From: Prauserella_A oleivorans
GTDB lineage: Bacteria > Actinomycetota > Actinomycetes > Mycobacteriales > Pseudonocardiaceae
DNA length: 64,000 nt
Assembly (NCBI RefSeq): GCF_042685745.1
Contig: NZ_JBHUNT010000001.1
Span: forward strand, 1 to 64,000
Direction: 5' to 3'
Part shown: positions 50,384 to 59,005 of the stretch, in pieces
Position numbering within the stretch: the first letter of the stretch is position 1
Layout of the letters: each line of letters begins with the position of its first letter
Notes under the pieces: generated by a model
Told to the model about the DNA's origin: nothing
Database searches by the model: none
What the model saw: the letters and a program-made list of their open reading frames with translations, nothing else
Translations under genes and position numbers: made by a program

Positions 50384-51607
50384 TCAGCCCTGGGCGACCT
50401 TCTTCGCCAGGTTCTCGTCCAGCGTCGCCAGGAACTCCTGGGTCGTCTGGTACTGCTGGTCGCCGCCGACCAGCAGCGCGAGGTCCTTGGTCATCTTGCC
50501 GCTCTCGACGGTCTCGACGACGACCTGCTCCAGCTTGTGCGCGAAGCCGATGAGCTCCTGGTTGCCGTCCAGCTTGCCGCGGTGCTCGAGGCCACGCGTC
50601 CACGCGAAGATCGAGGCGATCGGGTTGGTCGAGGTGGGCTTGCCCTGCTGGTGCTGGCGGTAGTGCCGCGTCACCGTGCCGTGCGCCGCCTCGGCCTCGA
50701 CGGTCCGGCCATCCGGCGTGCGCAGCACCGACGTCATCAGGCCGAGCGAGCCGAAGCCCTGCGCCACCGTGTCGGACTGCACGTCACCGTCGTAGTTCTT
50801 GCACGCCCAGACGTAGCCGCCCTCCCACTTCAGCGAGGCCGCCACCATGTCGTCGATGAGCCGGTGCTCGTAGGTCAGGCCCTTGGCCTCGAAGTCGGCC
50901 TTGAACTCCTTCTCGTAGATCTCCGCGAAGGTGTCCTTGAACATGCCGTCGTAGGCCTTGAGGATCGTGTTCTTCGTCGACATGTACACCGGCATGCCGC
51001 GGTCGAGGCCGTACTGCAGGGACGCGCGCGCGAAGTCCTCGATCGACTTGCGGTAGTTGTACATGCCCATGGCGACACCGCCGCCCTCGGGGAACTTCGC
51101 GACCTCGAGCTCGATCGGCTCGGACCCGTCCTCCGGGGTGTAGCTGATGGTCACCGTGCCGGGGCCGGGGACCTTGAAGTCGCTGGCCTTGTACTGGTCA
51201 CCGTGCGCGTGGCGACCGATGATGATCGGCTTGGTCCAGCCGGGCACGAGCCGCGGGATGTTCTGGATGATGATCGGCTCGCGGAACACGACGCCGCCGA
51301 GGATGTTGCGGATCGTGCCGTTGGGGCTGCGCCACATCTTCTTGAGGCCGAACTCCTCGACCCGCGCCTCGTCCGGCGTGATGGTCGCGCACTTCACGCC
51401 GACGCCGTGCTTCTTGATCGCGTTCGCCGCGTCGACCGTGATCTGGTCCTCGGTCCGGTCGCGCTCTTCGATGCCCAGGTCGTAGTACTCGAGGTTGATG
51501 TCGAGGTAGGGGTGGATCAGCTTTTCCTTGATGAACTGCCAGATGATGCGGGTCATCTCGTCGCCGTCGAGTTCTACGACGGTGCCCTCGACCTTGATCT
51601 TGGCCAT
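50384..51607 (-). CDS. icd: NADP-dependent isocitrate dehydrogenase
   Basis: The 407-residue protein has the dimeric, eukaryote-like (subfamily II) sequence. It converts isocitrate to 2-oxoglutarate in the TCA cycle. Motifs include ELDGDEMTRIIW at the start, the substrate site SPNGTIRNILGG, KWEGGYVWACKNYDGDVQSD and EAAHGTVTRHYR for NADP. The ATG at 51607 has AGGAGC upstream. It has no operon partners, and a strong terminator follows. Confidence 0.97.
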   Translation of the reverse strand: MAKIKVEGTVVELDGDEMTRIIWQFIKEKLIHPYLDINLEYYDLGIEERDRTEDQITVDAANAIKKHGVGVKCATITPDEARVEEFGLKKMWRSPNGTIRNILGGVVFREPIIIQNIPRLVPGWTKPIIIGRHAHGDQYKASDFKVPGPGTVTISYTPEDGSEPIELEVAKFPEGGGVAMGMYNYRKSIEDFARASLQYGLDRGMPVYMSTKNTILKAYDGMFKDTFAEIYEKEFKADFEAKGLTYEHRLIDDMVAASLKWEGGYVWACKNYDGDVQSDTVAQGFGSLGLMTSVLRTPDGRTVEAEAAHGTVTRHYRQHQQGKPTSTNPIASIFAWTRGLEHRGKLDGNQELIGFAHKLEQVVVETVESGKMTKDLALLVGGDQQYQTTQEFLATLDENLAKKVAQG

Positions 51608-51826
51608 GAGCGGCGGCGCTCCTCTCGCGGATCTTCGCGTTCGTCTTCGGCTCGTGGTAGCGGTACAAGCGTACTGCTATATCTGCGCTGGTCCCGGCGC
51701 CCCCTGGTTACTCGCCAGTACGTTCTCCCAGCTCCCGGTGCCACGGCTCTCCCCGCAATCTACGTGCCCGGAATACCCGTTCGCAGTGGCCTGACCCACG
51801 CCTCGCGCGCGGCCCGCGCGGGCGTA

Positions 51827-51832
51827 TAGCTT
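51827..51832 (+). promoter_or_regulatory. -10 hexamer of leaderless oxidoreductase gene
   Basis: TAGCTT lies 6 nt before the GTG at 51839, with no ribosome site. Confidence 0.5.
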
Positions 51833-51838
51833 CGGGCC

Positions 51839-52681
51839 GTGCGCCTCGCGATCAAGACCAAACCCGAGCACACGACATGGGCCGAACTGCTCGATGTCTG
51901 GCGGGCGGCCGACGACATCGAGCTGTTCTCCTCCGCGTGGAACTGGGACCACTTCTATCCGCTCTCCGGCGATGTCACCGCGCCCAACCTCGAGGCGTGG
52001 ACCATGCTCGCCGCCCTCGCGCAGGCGACCACGCGCATCCGCATCGGCTGCCAGGTGACCGGCATGATCTACCGGCATCCCGCCGTCCTGGCCAACATGG
52101 CCGCGACCACCGACATCATCTCGGGCGGACGCCTCGAGATCGGGCTCGGCGCCGGGTGGATGAAGCAGGAATGCGACGCCTACGGCATCGAGCTCCCGCC
52201 ACTGAAGGAGCGGTTCGACCGGTTCGACGAGGGCGTGCAGGCGATCATCGGCCTGCTCAGCCAGGAGGTCACCGATTTTCAGGGCCGCTACGTCCGGCTC
52301 ACCGAGGCACGCTGCGAGCCCAAACCGATCCAGCGGCCGCATCCGCCCATCGTCATCGGCGGCCGCGGCCCCAAGCGAACCCTGCTGGCGGCCGCCCGCT
52401 GGGCCCAGCAGTGGAACGTCGTCCCCGAGTCGCCGCGGCAGTGGCTGGAGTACAAGGACATCCTGCTGGCCCACTGCCGCGACGTCGGGCGCGATCCGGC
52501 CGAGATCACGTGCTCGGTGAACGTCCGCGTGCATGCCGACACCGGCATCGGACCGGCCGTCGAGGAGGCGGCGGGCTACCGCGAGGCGGGCGTCGACCTG
52601 CTGGTGTTCAACCTGCCGCACCGCATCCCGCCCGGCTACCTCGAGCAGCTCGCCGAGGCTGCGGCGCCGCTGGTGAAGTAG
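51839..52681 (+). CDS. LLM-class, F420-type oxidoreductase
   Basis: The 280-residue protein has a luciferase-like TIM barrel. SSAWNWDHFYPL near the N-terminus, IGCQVTGMIYRHPAVLANMAATTD (non-prolyl cis-peptide strand), GRLEIGLGAGW and PPIVIGGRGPKRTL are class motifs. F420 is the likely cofactor because the actinobacterial LLM proteins of this length mostly use it and fbiC is in the window; the substrate is unknown. The gene is leaderless and convergent with asnB. A weak CCGGT/ACCGG hairpin at 52688-52703 may end both. Confidence 0.85.
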   Translation: MRLAIKTKPEHTTWAELLDVWRAADDIELFSSAWNWDHFYPLSGDVTAPNLEAWTMLAALAQATTRIRIGCQVTGMIYRHPAVLANMAATTDIISGGRLEIGLGAGWMKQECDAYGIELPPLKERFDRFDEGVQAIIGLLSQEVTDFQGRYVRLTEARCEPKPIQRPHPPIVIGGRGPKRTLLAAARWAQQWNVVPESPRQWLEYKDILLAHCRDVGRDPAEITCSVNVRVHADTGIGPAVEEAAGYREAGVDLLVFNLPHRIPPGYLEQLAEAAAPLVK

Positions 52682-52703
52682 CTGCGGCCGGTGAGCTGAC
52701 CGG

Positions 52704-54224
52704 TCAGGTGGTCGCGAACAGGCCGAGGGTGGCCGAGGGCCGGATGCCGTCGAGCTCCCGCTTCCAGATCGCGTAGTAGCCAGCCTCCTCCCGGTTGCGC
52801 AGCTCGACGCCGTCGGCGGCTGCCACCTCGGGCAGGTCGCGCACGGCGTCCTCGAGCAGCTCCTTGGCGCCCGCACCGTCGCCGAACTGCTCCTTGCCGC
52901 GGTGGAGGATCTCGTTGGGCAGCCAACCGTCGAACGCCTCCCGCAGGAGCTGCTTCTCCGGCACGCCCGGGCGCACCATCTTGTACTCGGGCGGGATGGA
53001 CAGCACGAACTCCACGACATCCCGGTCGAGGAAGGGTTCGCGGGCCTCCAGCCCGAAGGCCATCGACGCACGGTCGCAGCGCTGCAGGTTGAGGTGGTGC
53101 AGCTCGCGGACCGTGCGCACCAGTTCGGCCTGCAGCGCCTCGGGGCTGGTGAAGGGCTCCTGGTGGTAGTACGGGTAGCCGGCGAACAGCTCGTCCGCGC
53201 CCTCGCCGGTCAGCACGGCGTGCACGTGCTGGGAGGCGTACTCGGCGAGCAGCAGATTGGGCACGGCACTGCGCACCAGCGACGGGTCGAAGTGCTCGAT
53301 CGCCCGGACCGCCCTCGGCAGCGCCTCGACGGCGTCCTGCCTGCTCATCGGAATCTCGTGGTGCTCGATGTTGTGGTGCTTGGCCTGCAGGTACTCCGCG
53401 ACGTGCCGGGCGGCGAGCAGGTCGGAGCTACCCTCCGAACCCACGGCGAACGTCGGCAACGGCTGGTCCTGCCGCGCCGCGTACTCGGCGGCGACGGCGG
53501 CCACGATCGCCGAGTCGAGCCCACCGGAGAGGAAGACGCCGACGCCGACATCGCTCATCATCCGGTGCTCCACCGAGCTCACGATGGCCTCCCGGACAGC
53601 CTTGACGAGGGAGCTGTCCCACTCCGGTTCCGCCGCACGCCGGGCCGGGCGGACGTGCGCCGGGACGGCGTCGGCGAAGCGCACCAGCCCGCCCTCGGGA
53701 CTCCAGCAGTGCCCCGGCGGGAAGGTCTCCACGAGCGGCCGGTCGGCGGGGTCGAAGGCGCGCAGCTCGCTCGCGAACAGCGTCACGCCGTCGCGGCGGG
53801 CCCAGTAGAGCGGCTTCACGCCCAGCGAGTCACGCGCGGCGAGGAAGTCGCCGTCCTCGGTGGCGAACGCGAGCGCGAACATCCCGCGCAGCCTGGCCAG
53901 CCCGGCTGGGCCGTCGATGACGAGTGCGTGCAGCGCGGCCTCGCTGTCGGAGCCGGTCTCGAACAGGGCGTGCCCGAGATCCTGCCGGATGTGCCGATGG
54001 TTGTAGATCTCGCCGTTGACCACCAGATACGTGCCCGTGGGGGCGTGGGTCATCGGCTGATGACCGCCCTCGACGTCCATGATGGACAGTCGCTGGTGGC
54101 CGAGCCATACGTTGTGTTTCCGGACCTCTCCGGTGTCGTCCGGGCCGCGATGCGCGATCCGGTGCAGCATGTTCCGGCACGAGCTGACATCGATGTCGCC
54201 GATGGCGGCGACGATTCCACACAC
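52704..54224 (-). CDS. asnB: Asparagine synthase (glutamine-hydrolysing), short form
   Basis: The 506-residue protein starts MCGIVAAIGD; the Cys2 nucleophile is exposed after Met removal. HRIAHRGPDDTG and VVNGEIYNH form the glutaminase site. The synthetase domain carries the PP-loop SGGLDSAIVAA (about 240). The length is that of the compact actinobacterial AsnB, shorter than the 600-residue form. It makes asparagine, or amidates an unknown carboxylate. The GTG at 54224 has GAGGTG upstream. It is divergent from a DUF1918 gene. Confidence 0.92.
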   Translation of the reverse strand: MCGIVAAIGDIDVSSCRNMLHRIAHRGPDDTGEVRKHNVWLGHQRLSIMDVEGGHQPMTHAPTGTYLVVNGEIYNHRHIRQDLGHALFETGSDSEAALHALVIDGPAGLARLRGMFALAFATEDGDFLAARDSLGVKPLYWARRDGVTLFASELRAFDPADRPLVETFPPGHCWSPEGGLVRFADAVPAHVRPARRAAEPEWDSSLVKAVREAIVSSVEHRMMSDVGVGVFLSGGLDSAIVAAVAAEYAARQDQPLPTFAVGSEGSSDLLAARHVAEYLQAKHHNIEHHEIPMSRQDAVEALPRAVRAIEHFDPSLVRSAVPNLLLAEYASQHVHAVLTGEGADELFAGYPYYHQEPFTSPEALQAELVRTVRELHHLNLQRCDRASMAFGLEAREPFLDRDVVEFVLSIPPEYKMVRPGVPEKQLLREAFDGWLPNEILHRGKEQFGDGAGAKELLEDAVRDLPEVAAADGVELRNREEAGYYAIWKRELDGIRPSATLGLFATT

Positions 54225-54346
54225 TGGTGCGGTACACCTCTCTTCTGTTGACCGACCCGGCTACGCGGGTTCCCCGGCGGGACGCCGGAAAACTCGACTG
54301 CCGTTTCCGCAGCTCCTACGCTAGTTCTCGACGGAGGTGGTCGACG

Positions 54347-54535
54347 ATGCAAGCATCCGTTGGTGACCGGATTCTCGTGCACGGGCGCACCGTGGGCGCC
54401 GGCGAGCGGCAAGGCGAGATCATCGAAGTCCGCGGCGAGCAGGGCAAGCCGCCGTACCTCGTCCGCTTCTCCGACGGCCACGAGCGGCTGGTCTTCCCTG
54501 GGCCGGACTGTGAGGTCGAGGCACACGCCGAGTAG
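54347..54535 (+). CDS. DUF1918 small protein
   Basis: The 62-residue protein is a single small beta-barrel. VGDRILVHGRTVGAGERQGEIIEVRG and PPYLVRFSDGHERLVFPGPD match DUF1918, an SH3-like fold widespread in actinobacteria. The function is unknown. GGAGGTGG lies 8 nt before the ATG at 54347. Confidence 0.87.
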   Translation: MQASVGDRILVHGRTVGAGERQGEIIEVRGEQGKPPYLVRFSDGHERLVFPGPDCEVEAHAE

Positions 54536-55092
54536 GCCGCCGCCGGGTCGACGGGTGAGGCCGTGGCGGTCGCGGCAGTGCCGGTCGCGCCGAGCCGGTC
54601 AGGGCTGAGCCGGTCAGAGCTGGGTGAGGCCGGCGGCATAGCGGGCGCGATGCCCGAGCCGCGGCAGCCGGCGCGAGCGTGACACGTGCCGCGCTGACCA
54701 CAGAGCCGGCCAGGCGGACACGGGGCGGGCTGCAGACCGACAGACGCGGCGTTGGGACGGACACAGGGCACGCCGCAGGGCGGACGGACACGGAGCACGC
54801 CGGTCCCGGCACGGAGCGGCTTCCCGACAGCCACGCCGAGCGCGCCACCGCATGCGCGTCGTGCACCGTGTGGACCCTGGATCCGTGCCGCTGCTGAAGC
54901 CCCAGTCACTCTCCGCGACCATCGCCGATGACTCGCCGACCCGGGAGACCACACCGGGGGAAGGGTGACACCGTTGTGCCACAACGGGTGTGGAGATTCC
55001 AGCGGCCCACCCGGCCCGCCTTGCCACCGGCAGTCGTCACCAGTCGTGACGACTGTCACCGTTTGTCGGGATGACACGCGGGGCCCGACTGG
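54536..55092. other. Long intergenic region, no gene seen
   Basis: About 550 bp follow the DUF1918 gene. A 15-bp tandem duplication (GAGCCGGTCAGRGCT) lies at 54592-54621, and other short repeats occur around 54765-54805. Open frames lack ribosome sites or family features. The right end leads into the regulated leader of the MFS gene. Confidence 0.5.
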
Positions 55093-55170
55093 TTGAAACT
55101 GATACAAGACAGCACAGCAGCGTGTGTTTCCGCTGGCTGTCTTTTTTGTGTCTTCCTCTGTATCGATTAA
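55093..55170 (+). CDS. Possible Cys-rich leader peptide upstream of MFS gene
   Basis: A 25-codon frame runs from TTG to TAA. Its second half is AACVSAGCLFCVFLCID, with four Cys in 13 residues. It spans the whole terminator/antiterminator region and stops 29 bp before the MFS start. No clear ribosome site precedes it, so translation is uncertain. Cys-rich leader peptides that sense cysteine supply are known from mycobacteria; similarity here is by pattern only. Confidence 0.3.
   Translation: MKLIQDSTAACVSAGCLFCVFLCID
55106..55147 (+). terminator. Intrinsic terminator in MFS leader (attenuator)
   Basis: AAGACAGC (55106-55113) pairs with GCTGTCTT (55136-55143), extended by an inner CAGCG/CGCTG stem, and is followed by six T (55142-55147). 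The left arm plus GATACA (55101-55106) can pair instead with TGTCTT (55149-55154) and TGTATC (55159-55164). That alternative is an antiterminator that would free the gene for transcription. Confidence 0.7.
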
Positions 55171-55199
55171 GTGTCTCTCCATCCCCCGAAGGGAGTGCT

Positions 55200-56450
55200 G
55201 TGCCGGTAGCGCTGTTCGCGCTCGCCATCGGTGCCTTCGGCATCGGTACCACCGAATTCGTCATGATGGGCGTGCTCCCCGAAGCCGCCGCCGACTTCGG
55301 TATCGACATCCCGACCGCCGGCCACCTCATCTCCGCCTACGCACTGGGCGTGGTGGTCGGCGCCCCGCTCCTCACCATCGCCGCCCTGCGGCTTCCCCGA
55401 AAAACAGTCCTCCTGGCGCTGATGGGCCTGTTCATCGGCGGCAACACGCTGTTCGCCCTCGCCCCCAGCCACGACTTCGGCATGCTGTTCCGGTTCCTCG
55501 CCGGCCTGCCCCACGGCGCGTTCTTCGGAGCGGGTGCGGTGGTCGCGTCGAGCCTCGCGAAGCCGGGACAGAAGGCCAAGTCGGTCTCCATGATGTTCAT
55601 GGGGCTCACGCTCGCGAACGTCATCGGCGTGCCCGTGGGCACGCTGCTGGGCCAGCAGCTCGGCTGGAGGACGACGTTCCTGCTGGTCGCGGCCATCGGC
55701 GGCGTCGCGCTGGTCTGCATCGCCAAGCTGGTGCCCCACCAGGGCCGCCCGGCGGAGACCTCCCTGCGCGGTGAACTCGGCGCCTTCCGGCGTCCCCAGG
55801 TGTGGCTGGCGCTCGCCATCGTCACGTTCGGCCTGGGTGGCGGCTTCGCGTGCCTGAGCTACGTCACGCCGATGCTGACCGACGTGGCCGGCTTCGAGGC
55901 CACCACGGTCACGATGCTGCTGTCACTGGCTGGGCTCGGCATGACCGTCGGCAACTACCTCGGCGGCAGGCTGGCCGACCGCGCACCCATGCCCGCTCTC
56001 GCCGGTGCCCTGCTCGGCCTGGCCGCGGTGCTGACGCTGTTCAGCGCCACGGTTCACAGCAAAATCGGCGCCACCATCACGATCTTCCTGGTCGGCGTGG
56101 CTGCCTTCATGGTCAGCCCGATCATGCAGGCCAGGGTGATGGAGAAGGCGGGCGGCACCCCCTCGCTCGTGTCGGCCGCCGTGCAGTCGGCGTTCAACAT
56201 CGCCAACTCGATCGGCGCCTACCTCGGCGGCATGGTGATCGCCGGCGGACTCGGCCTGGTCTCCCCGAACTGGGTCGGTGCGGTGCTCACCGTGGTCGGC
56301 CTGGCGCTGGCCGGTGTGTCCGCCGTGGTCGAACGCCGGGAAACCGCGGCGGCAGCCGCCGTCGCCGACGAGGCGACCGCCCTCACCGAAGAGGCCGCGC
56401 TCCTCACCGAAGCCGCGCCGACCGAGGAGCCGGCGCTCGCCCGCCCCTAG
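55200..56450 (+). CDS. MFS transporter, DHA1 (AraJ/PunC-like) exporter
   Basis: The 416-residue protein has 12 membrane spans. FAIGAFGIGTTEFVMMGVLPEAA and HLISAYALGVVVGAPLL at the N-terminus are diagnostic of the DHA1 drug/sugar/nucleoside exporter group. LANVIGVPVGTLLGQQLGWR is motif C. The acidic, Ala-rich C-terminal tail is cytoplasmic. The GTG at 55200 has AAGGGAG just upstream, and the preceding CTCTCC can pair with that site. Expression is likely controlled by the leader hairpins. The stop codon lies inside a duplicated terminator element. Confidence 0.87.
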   Translation: MPVALFALAIGAFGIGTTEFVMMGVLPEAAADFGIDIPTAGHLISAYALGVVVGAPLLTIAALRLPRKTVLLALMGLFIGGNTLFALAPSHDFGMLFRFLAGLPHGAFFGAGAVVASSLAKPGQKAKSVSMMFMGLTLANVIGVPVGTLLGQQLGWRTTFLLVAAIGGVALVCIAKLVPHQGRPAETSLRGELGAFRRPQVWLALAIVTFGLGGGFACLSYVTPMLTDVAGFEATTVTMLLSLAGLGMTVGNYLGGRLADRAPMPALAGALLGLAAVLTLFSATVHSKIGATITIFLVGVAAFMVSPIMQARVMEKAGGTPSLVSAAVQSAFNIANSIGAYLGGMVIAGGLGLVSPNWVGAVLTVVGLALAGVSAVVERRETAAAAAVADEATALTEEAALLTEAAPTEEPALARP

Positions 56451-56534
56451 CGGGCGCCCCGATCCCCGCCCCCCGAAAGCCCGGGCGGGCCGGCCACCCC
56501 CAGGGCAATCCCCCGTGCCCGGCCGGCCCGCTCG
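56441..56534 (+). repeat. Duplicated terminator element, copy 1
   Basis: A 94-bp segment that includes the last codons of the MFS gene. It contains an 11-bp perfect stem (GCGGGCCGGCC, 56485-56495, with 56521-56531) and a 25-nt loop. It is nearly identical to 56577-56668. Confidence 0.85.
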
Positions 56535-56576
56535 GACCCCACCAACACCGAACCGATCCCGGCAATCAGCACTCGT

Positions 56577-56668
56577 CCGCCCCTAGCGGGCGCCCGGTCC
56601 CCGCCCCCGGAAACCCGATCGGGCCGGCCACCCCCAGGGCAATCCCCCGTGCCCGGCCGGCCCGCTCG
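56577..56668 (+). repeat. Duplicated terminator element, copy 2
   Basis: A 92-bp near copy of 56441-56534 with the same loop sequence and a 9-bp stem (56621-56629 with 56655-56663). It includes a copy of the MFS stop-codon region. It sits against the end of the convergent DUF3017 gene, so it may stop transcripts from both sides. Confidence 0.85.
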
Positions 56669-56669
56669 T

Positions 56670-56966
56670 TCAGTCGAGTGGACCTCCGATGATGGTCAGC
56701 GCGTCGAAGAGGATCAGCAGTCCGAGTCCGGAGTAGCAGAGCACGTCGATCACGCGGGCGCGAATCTTGAGCAGCCCGGCCTGCTCGTCGGCCAACGCGG
56801 CCCGGAGCACGGCCGCCGCGAGCAGGGCCCCGCCGATCAGCGCGGCGCCCTGCCGCCAGTGATACATCCCGATCCGCACAGCGCCCGCCGCCACCAGGAG
56901 CAGCACCACCGCGAACGGCAGGTGCGTCAGGAGCATGCGGCGACGATCCGGCCGGGGCGTCGTCAT
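56670..56966 (-). CDS. DUF3017 small membrane protein
   Basis: The 98-residue protein has three membrane helices (about 14-34, 40-60, 72-92) after a basic N-terminus. It matches DUF3017 by length, topology and its fixed place right after folD in actinobacteria. The function is unknown. The ATG at 56966 is 2 bp after the folD stop. Confidence 0.85.
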   Translation of the reverse strand: MTTPRPDRRRMLLTHLPFAVVLLLVAAGAVRIGMYHWRQGAALIGGALLAAAVLRAALADEQAGLLKIRARVIDVLCYSGLGLLILFDALTIIGGPLD

Positions 56967-56968
56967 GG

Positions 56969-57823
56969 TCACCGCGCCGCAGCCCGCTCGGCGGCCTCGA
57001 CGACGTTGGAGATGAGCATCGCCCGCGTCATCGGTCCCACGCCGCCGGGATTCGGTGCCAGGTAACCGGCGACCTCCTCCACGCCGGGCGCCACGTCGCC
57101 GGTCAGCTTGCCGTCGACCCTGGACACGCCCACGTCCAGCACCGCGGCACCCGGCTTGACCATGTCGGGCGTGATGAGCCCGGCCGAGCCGGCTGCCGCG
57201 ATCACGATGTCGGCGCGGCGCGTCTCGGCGGCCAGGTCGCGCGTGCCCGTGTGGCAGAGGGTGACGGTGGCGTTCTCGCTGCGGCGGGTCAGCAGCAGGC
57301 CGATCGTCCGGCCGACTGTGATGCCCCGGCCCACGACGGTGACCTGCGCGCCCTTGATCGGCACCTCGTAACGGCGGAGCAGCTCGACGATGCCCAGCGG
57401 CGTGCACGGCAACGCTCCCGGCCGGCCCAGGACGAGCCTGCCGAGGCTGACCGGAGCGAGGCCGTCGGCGTCCTTGTCGGGATCGATGCGCTCGAGGATG
57501 GCGTTGGAGTCGATGTGCGACGGCAACGGAAGCTGGACGATGTAGCCCGTGCAGGCAGGGTCGGCGTTGAGCTCGTCGACCACCGCCTCGAGCTTGCCCT
57601 GCGACACGTCTGCGGGCAGCTCTCGCCGGATGGAGGTGATCCCGACCTTCGCACTGTCGGCATGCTTCATCCGGACGTAGGAATGCGAGCCGGGATCGTC
57701 GCCGACCAGCACCGTCGCCAGTCCCGGAGTGATGCCCCGCTCCGCGAGTGCGCTCACCCTCGGGGCGAGCTCCGCGAAGATGGCGTCCTTGGTGGCCCTG
57801 CCGTCGAGAATCGTCGCCGTCAC
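56969..57823 (-). CDS. folD: Methylenetetrahydrofolate dehydrogenase/cyclohydrolase
   Basis: The 284-residue bifunctional enzyme interconverts 5,10-methylene-, methenyl- and 10-formyl-tetrahydrofolate. The catalytic Tyr/Lys segment SYVRMKHADSAKVGI lies near residues 48-62. YIVQLPLPSHID and PCTPLGIVELL are substrate motifs, and VGRGITVGRTIGLLL binds NADP. The usual GRSxxVGxP appears as GRGITVGRT. The GTG at 57823 overlaps the stop of the upstream transporter gene (GTGA). Confidence 0.95.
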   Translation of the reverse strand: MTATILDGRATKDAIFAELAPRVSALAERGITPGLATVLVGDDPGSHSYVRMKHADSAKVGITSIRRELPADVSQGKLEAVVDELNADPACTGYIVQLPLPSHIDSNAILERIDPDKDADGLAPVSLGRLVLGRPGALPCTPLGIVELLRRYEVPIKGAQVTVVGRGITVGRTIGLLLTRRSENATVTLCHTGTRDLAAETRRADIVIAAAGSAGLITPDMVKPGAAVLDVGVSRVDGKLTGDVAPGVEEVAGYLAPNPGGVGPMTRAMLISNVVEAAERAAAR

Positions 57824-58845
57824 GACCTCGATTGTTCCAAAGCCGCCCTGCGGGCCGCCCTGCCGCCCAGGGAGGCGACGCCGATCGCCAGGAGCGCCAC
57901 CGCACAGCCCACCACCGTGGGCACGGTCAGCCGGCCTTCGACCGCGGGCAGGAGGAGATCGAGCAACACCGATCCGATGAGCTGACCGGCCACCGTGCTC
58001 AGCCCCAGCAGCAGCACGCCGATCCACGAAACCACGAACGACGCGGTGGCGATGAACACGATTCCGACGAGCCCGCCGAGGTAGAGCACCGGATTGCCGG
58101 GGAGACCAGCGGGCAGGCCGTTGAGCAGCAGCGACACCAGCCACGCCAGCAGCAGCACCGTGGTCCCGGCCGTGAAGTTGACCAGCGCTGCGGTGAGCGA
58201 GCTGCCCGACACGACGTTGACGTGGCCGTTCACCGCCTGTTGCACGGCCATGCCCGCGCCCGCGATGCACGGCAGGATCAGCAGCCAGATCCGCGCGAGG
58301 TCCGACTGGCCGGCGAGGTCGCCCGCCAGCGCACCGGCCACCGCGAGCACCGTGAGCACCGCGCCGGTGACCCGCGGCCACGTCGGCGGCTCCTTGCCGG
58401 CCGGGCCGAGACCGAAGCGGTCGACGAACAACCCGCTCACCGTCTGACCGGCCACGACGCCCACGGTGAACAACGCGACACCGATCAGGGACACGGTGAG
58501 CGACTGGGCGAGGACGTAGGTCGCTCCGGCGACACCGCCGAGGTAGTGCCACGGCCGCAGCCTGCCCGTCCGCAGTGCGTCGACGGCCTTGCGCGTGCCC
58601 TGCCGCATCGACCGCGACACCGCGAGCCAGCAGCACAACAGGAGGAGCCCTCCGCCGAAGGAGATGACGGCTGCCAGCGCGGAATCGTCCAGCTCCTTGC
58701 CGAGCTGGCCGTTGATCCGCGCTTGCACGGACATCCCCAGACCGGCGAGGAGGGCGATCACGATGCCCCACAGCCGTTTCGTCCGGGGCGGCGCCGGAGC
58801 GAGCGAGGTGCGGTCCTGCGTGGGATCTGTACTGGCGGTGGCCAT
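57820..58845 (-). CDS. DMT-superfamily membrane protein (YdcZ/DUF606, duplicated)
   Basis: The 341-residue protein consists of two five-helix YdcZ (DUF606) halves: GIVIALLAGLGMSVQARINGQL in the first and LPCIAGAGMAVQQAVNGHVN in the second. Both halves share SxxxGQxxxx helix ends. The family belongs to the drug/metabolite transporters; the substrate is unknown. The ATG at 58845 is chosen over one 11 codons upstream. Translational coupling to folD is by a 4-bp overlap. Confidence 0.88.
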   Translation of the reverse strand: MATASTDPTQDRTSLAPAPPRTKRLWGIVIALLAGLGMSVQARINGQLGKELDDSALAAVISFGGGLLLLCCWLAVSRSMRQGTRKAVDALRTGRLRPWHYLGGVAGATYVLAQSLTVSLIGVALFTVGVVAGQTVSGLFVDRFGLGPAGKEPPTWPRVTGAVLTVLAVAGALAGDLAGQSDLARIWLLILPCIAGAGMAVQQAVNGHVNVVSGSSLTAALVNFTAGTTVLLLAWLVSLLLNGLPAGLPGNPVLYLGGLVGIVFIATASFVVSWIGVLLLGLSTVAGQLIGSVLLDLLLPAVEGRLTVPTVVGCAVALLAIGVASLGGRAARRAALEQSRS

Positions 58846-59005
58846 CGTCCGCCATTGTGCTCGCCCGGGCGCGGACAAGCTCGCGGGCGGGTGCCGACGC
58901 CCCGACCCACGTCACACGGCCGTGTGAGCCTGCCACATCGTGACCAGGGAGACGGATGTACCCGGGTGCCGTGCAATCGCGAATCGAATTAGTCAAGATG
59001 TGGGC

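Noticed and set aside
54679..54897. 72-codon frame in the 54.5-55.1 kb gap
   Set aside because: Low-complexity Arg/Thr-rich translation from short DNA repeats and no ribosome site.
55101..55164. A known riboswitch class
   Set aside because: No conserved aptamer core of any common class is recognisable; I keep it only as an attenuator candidate.
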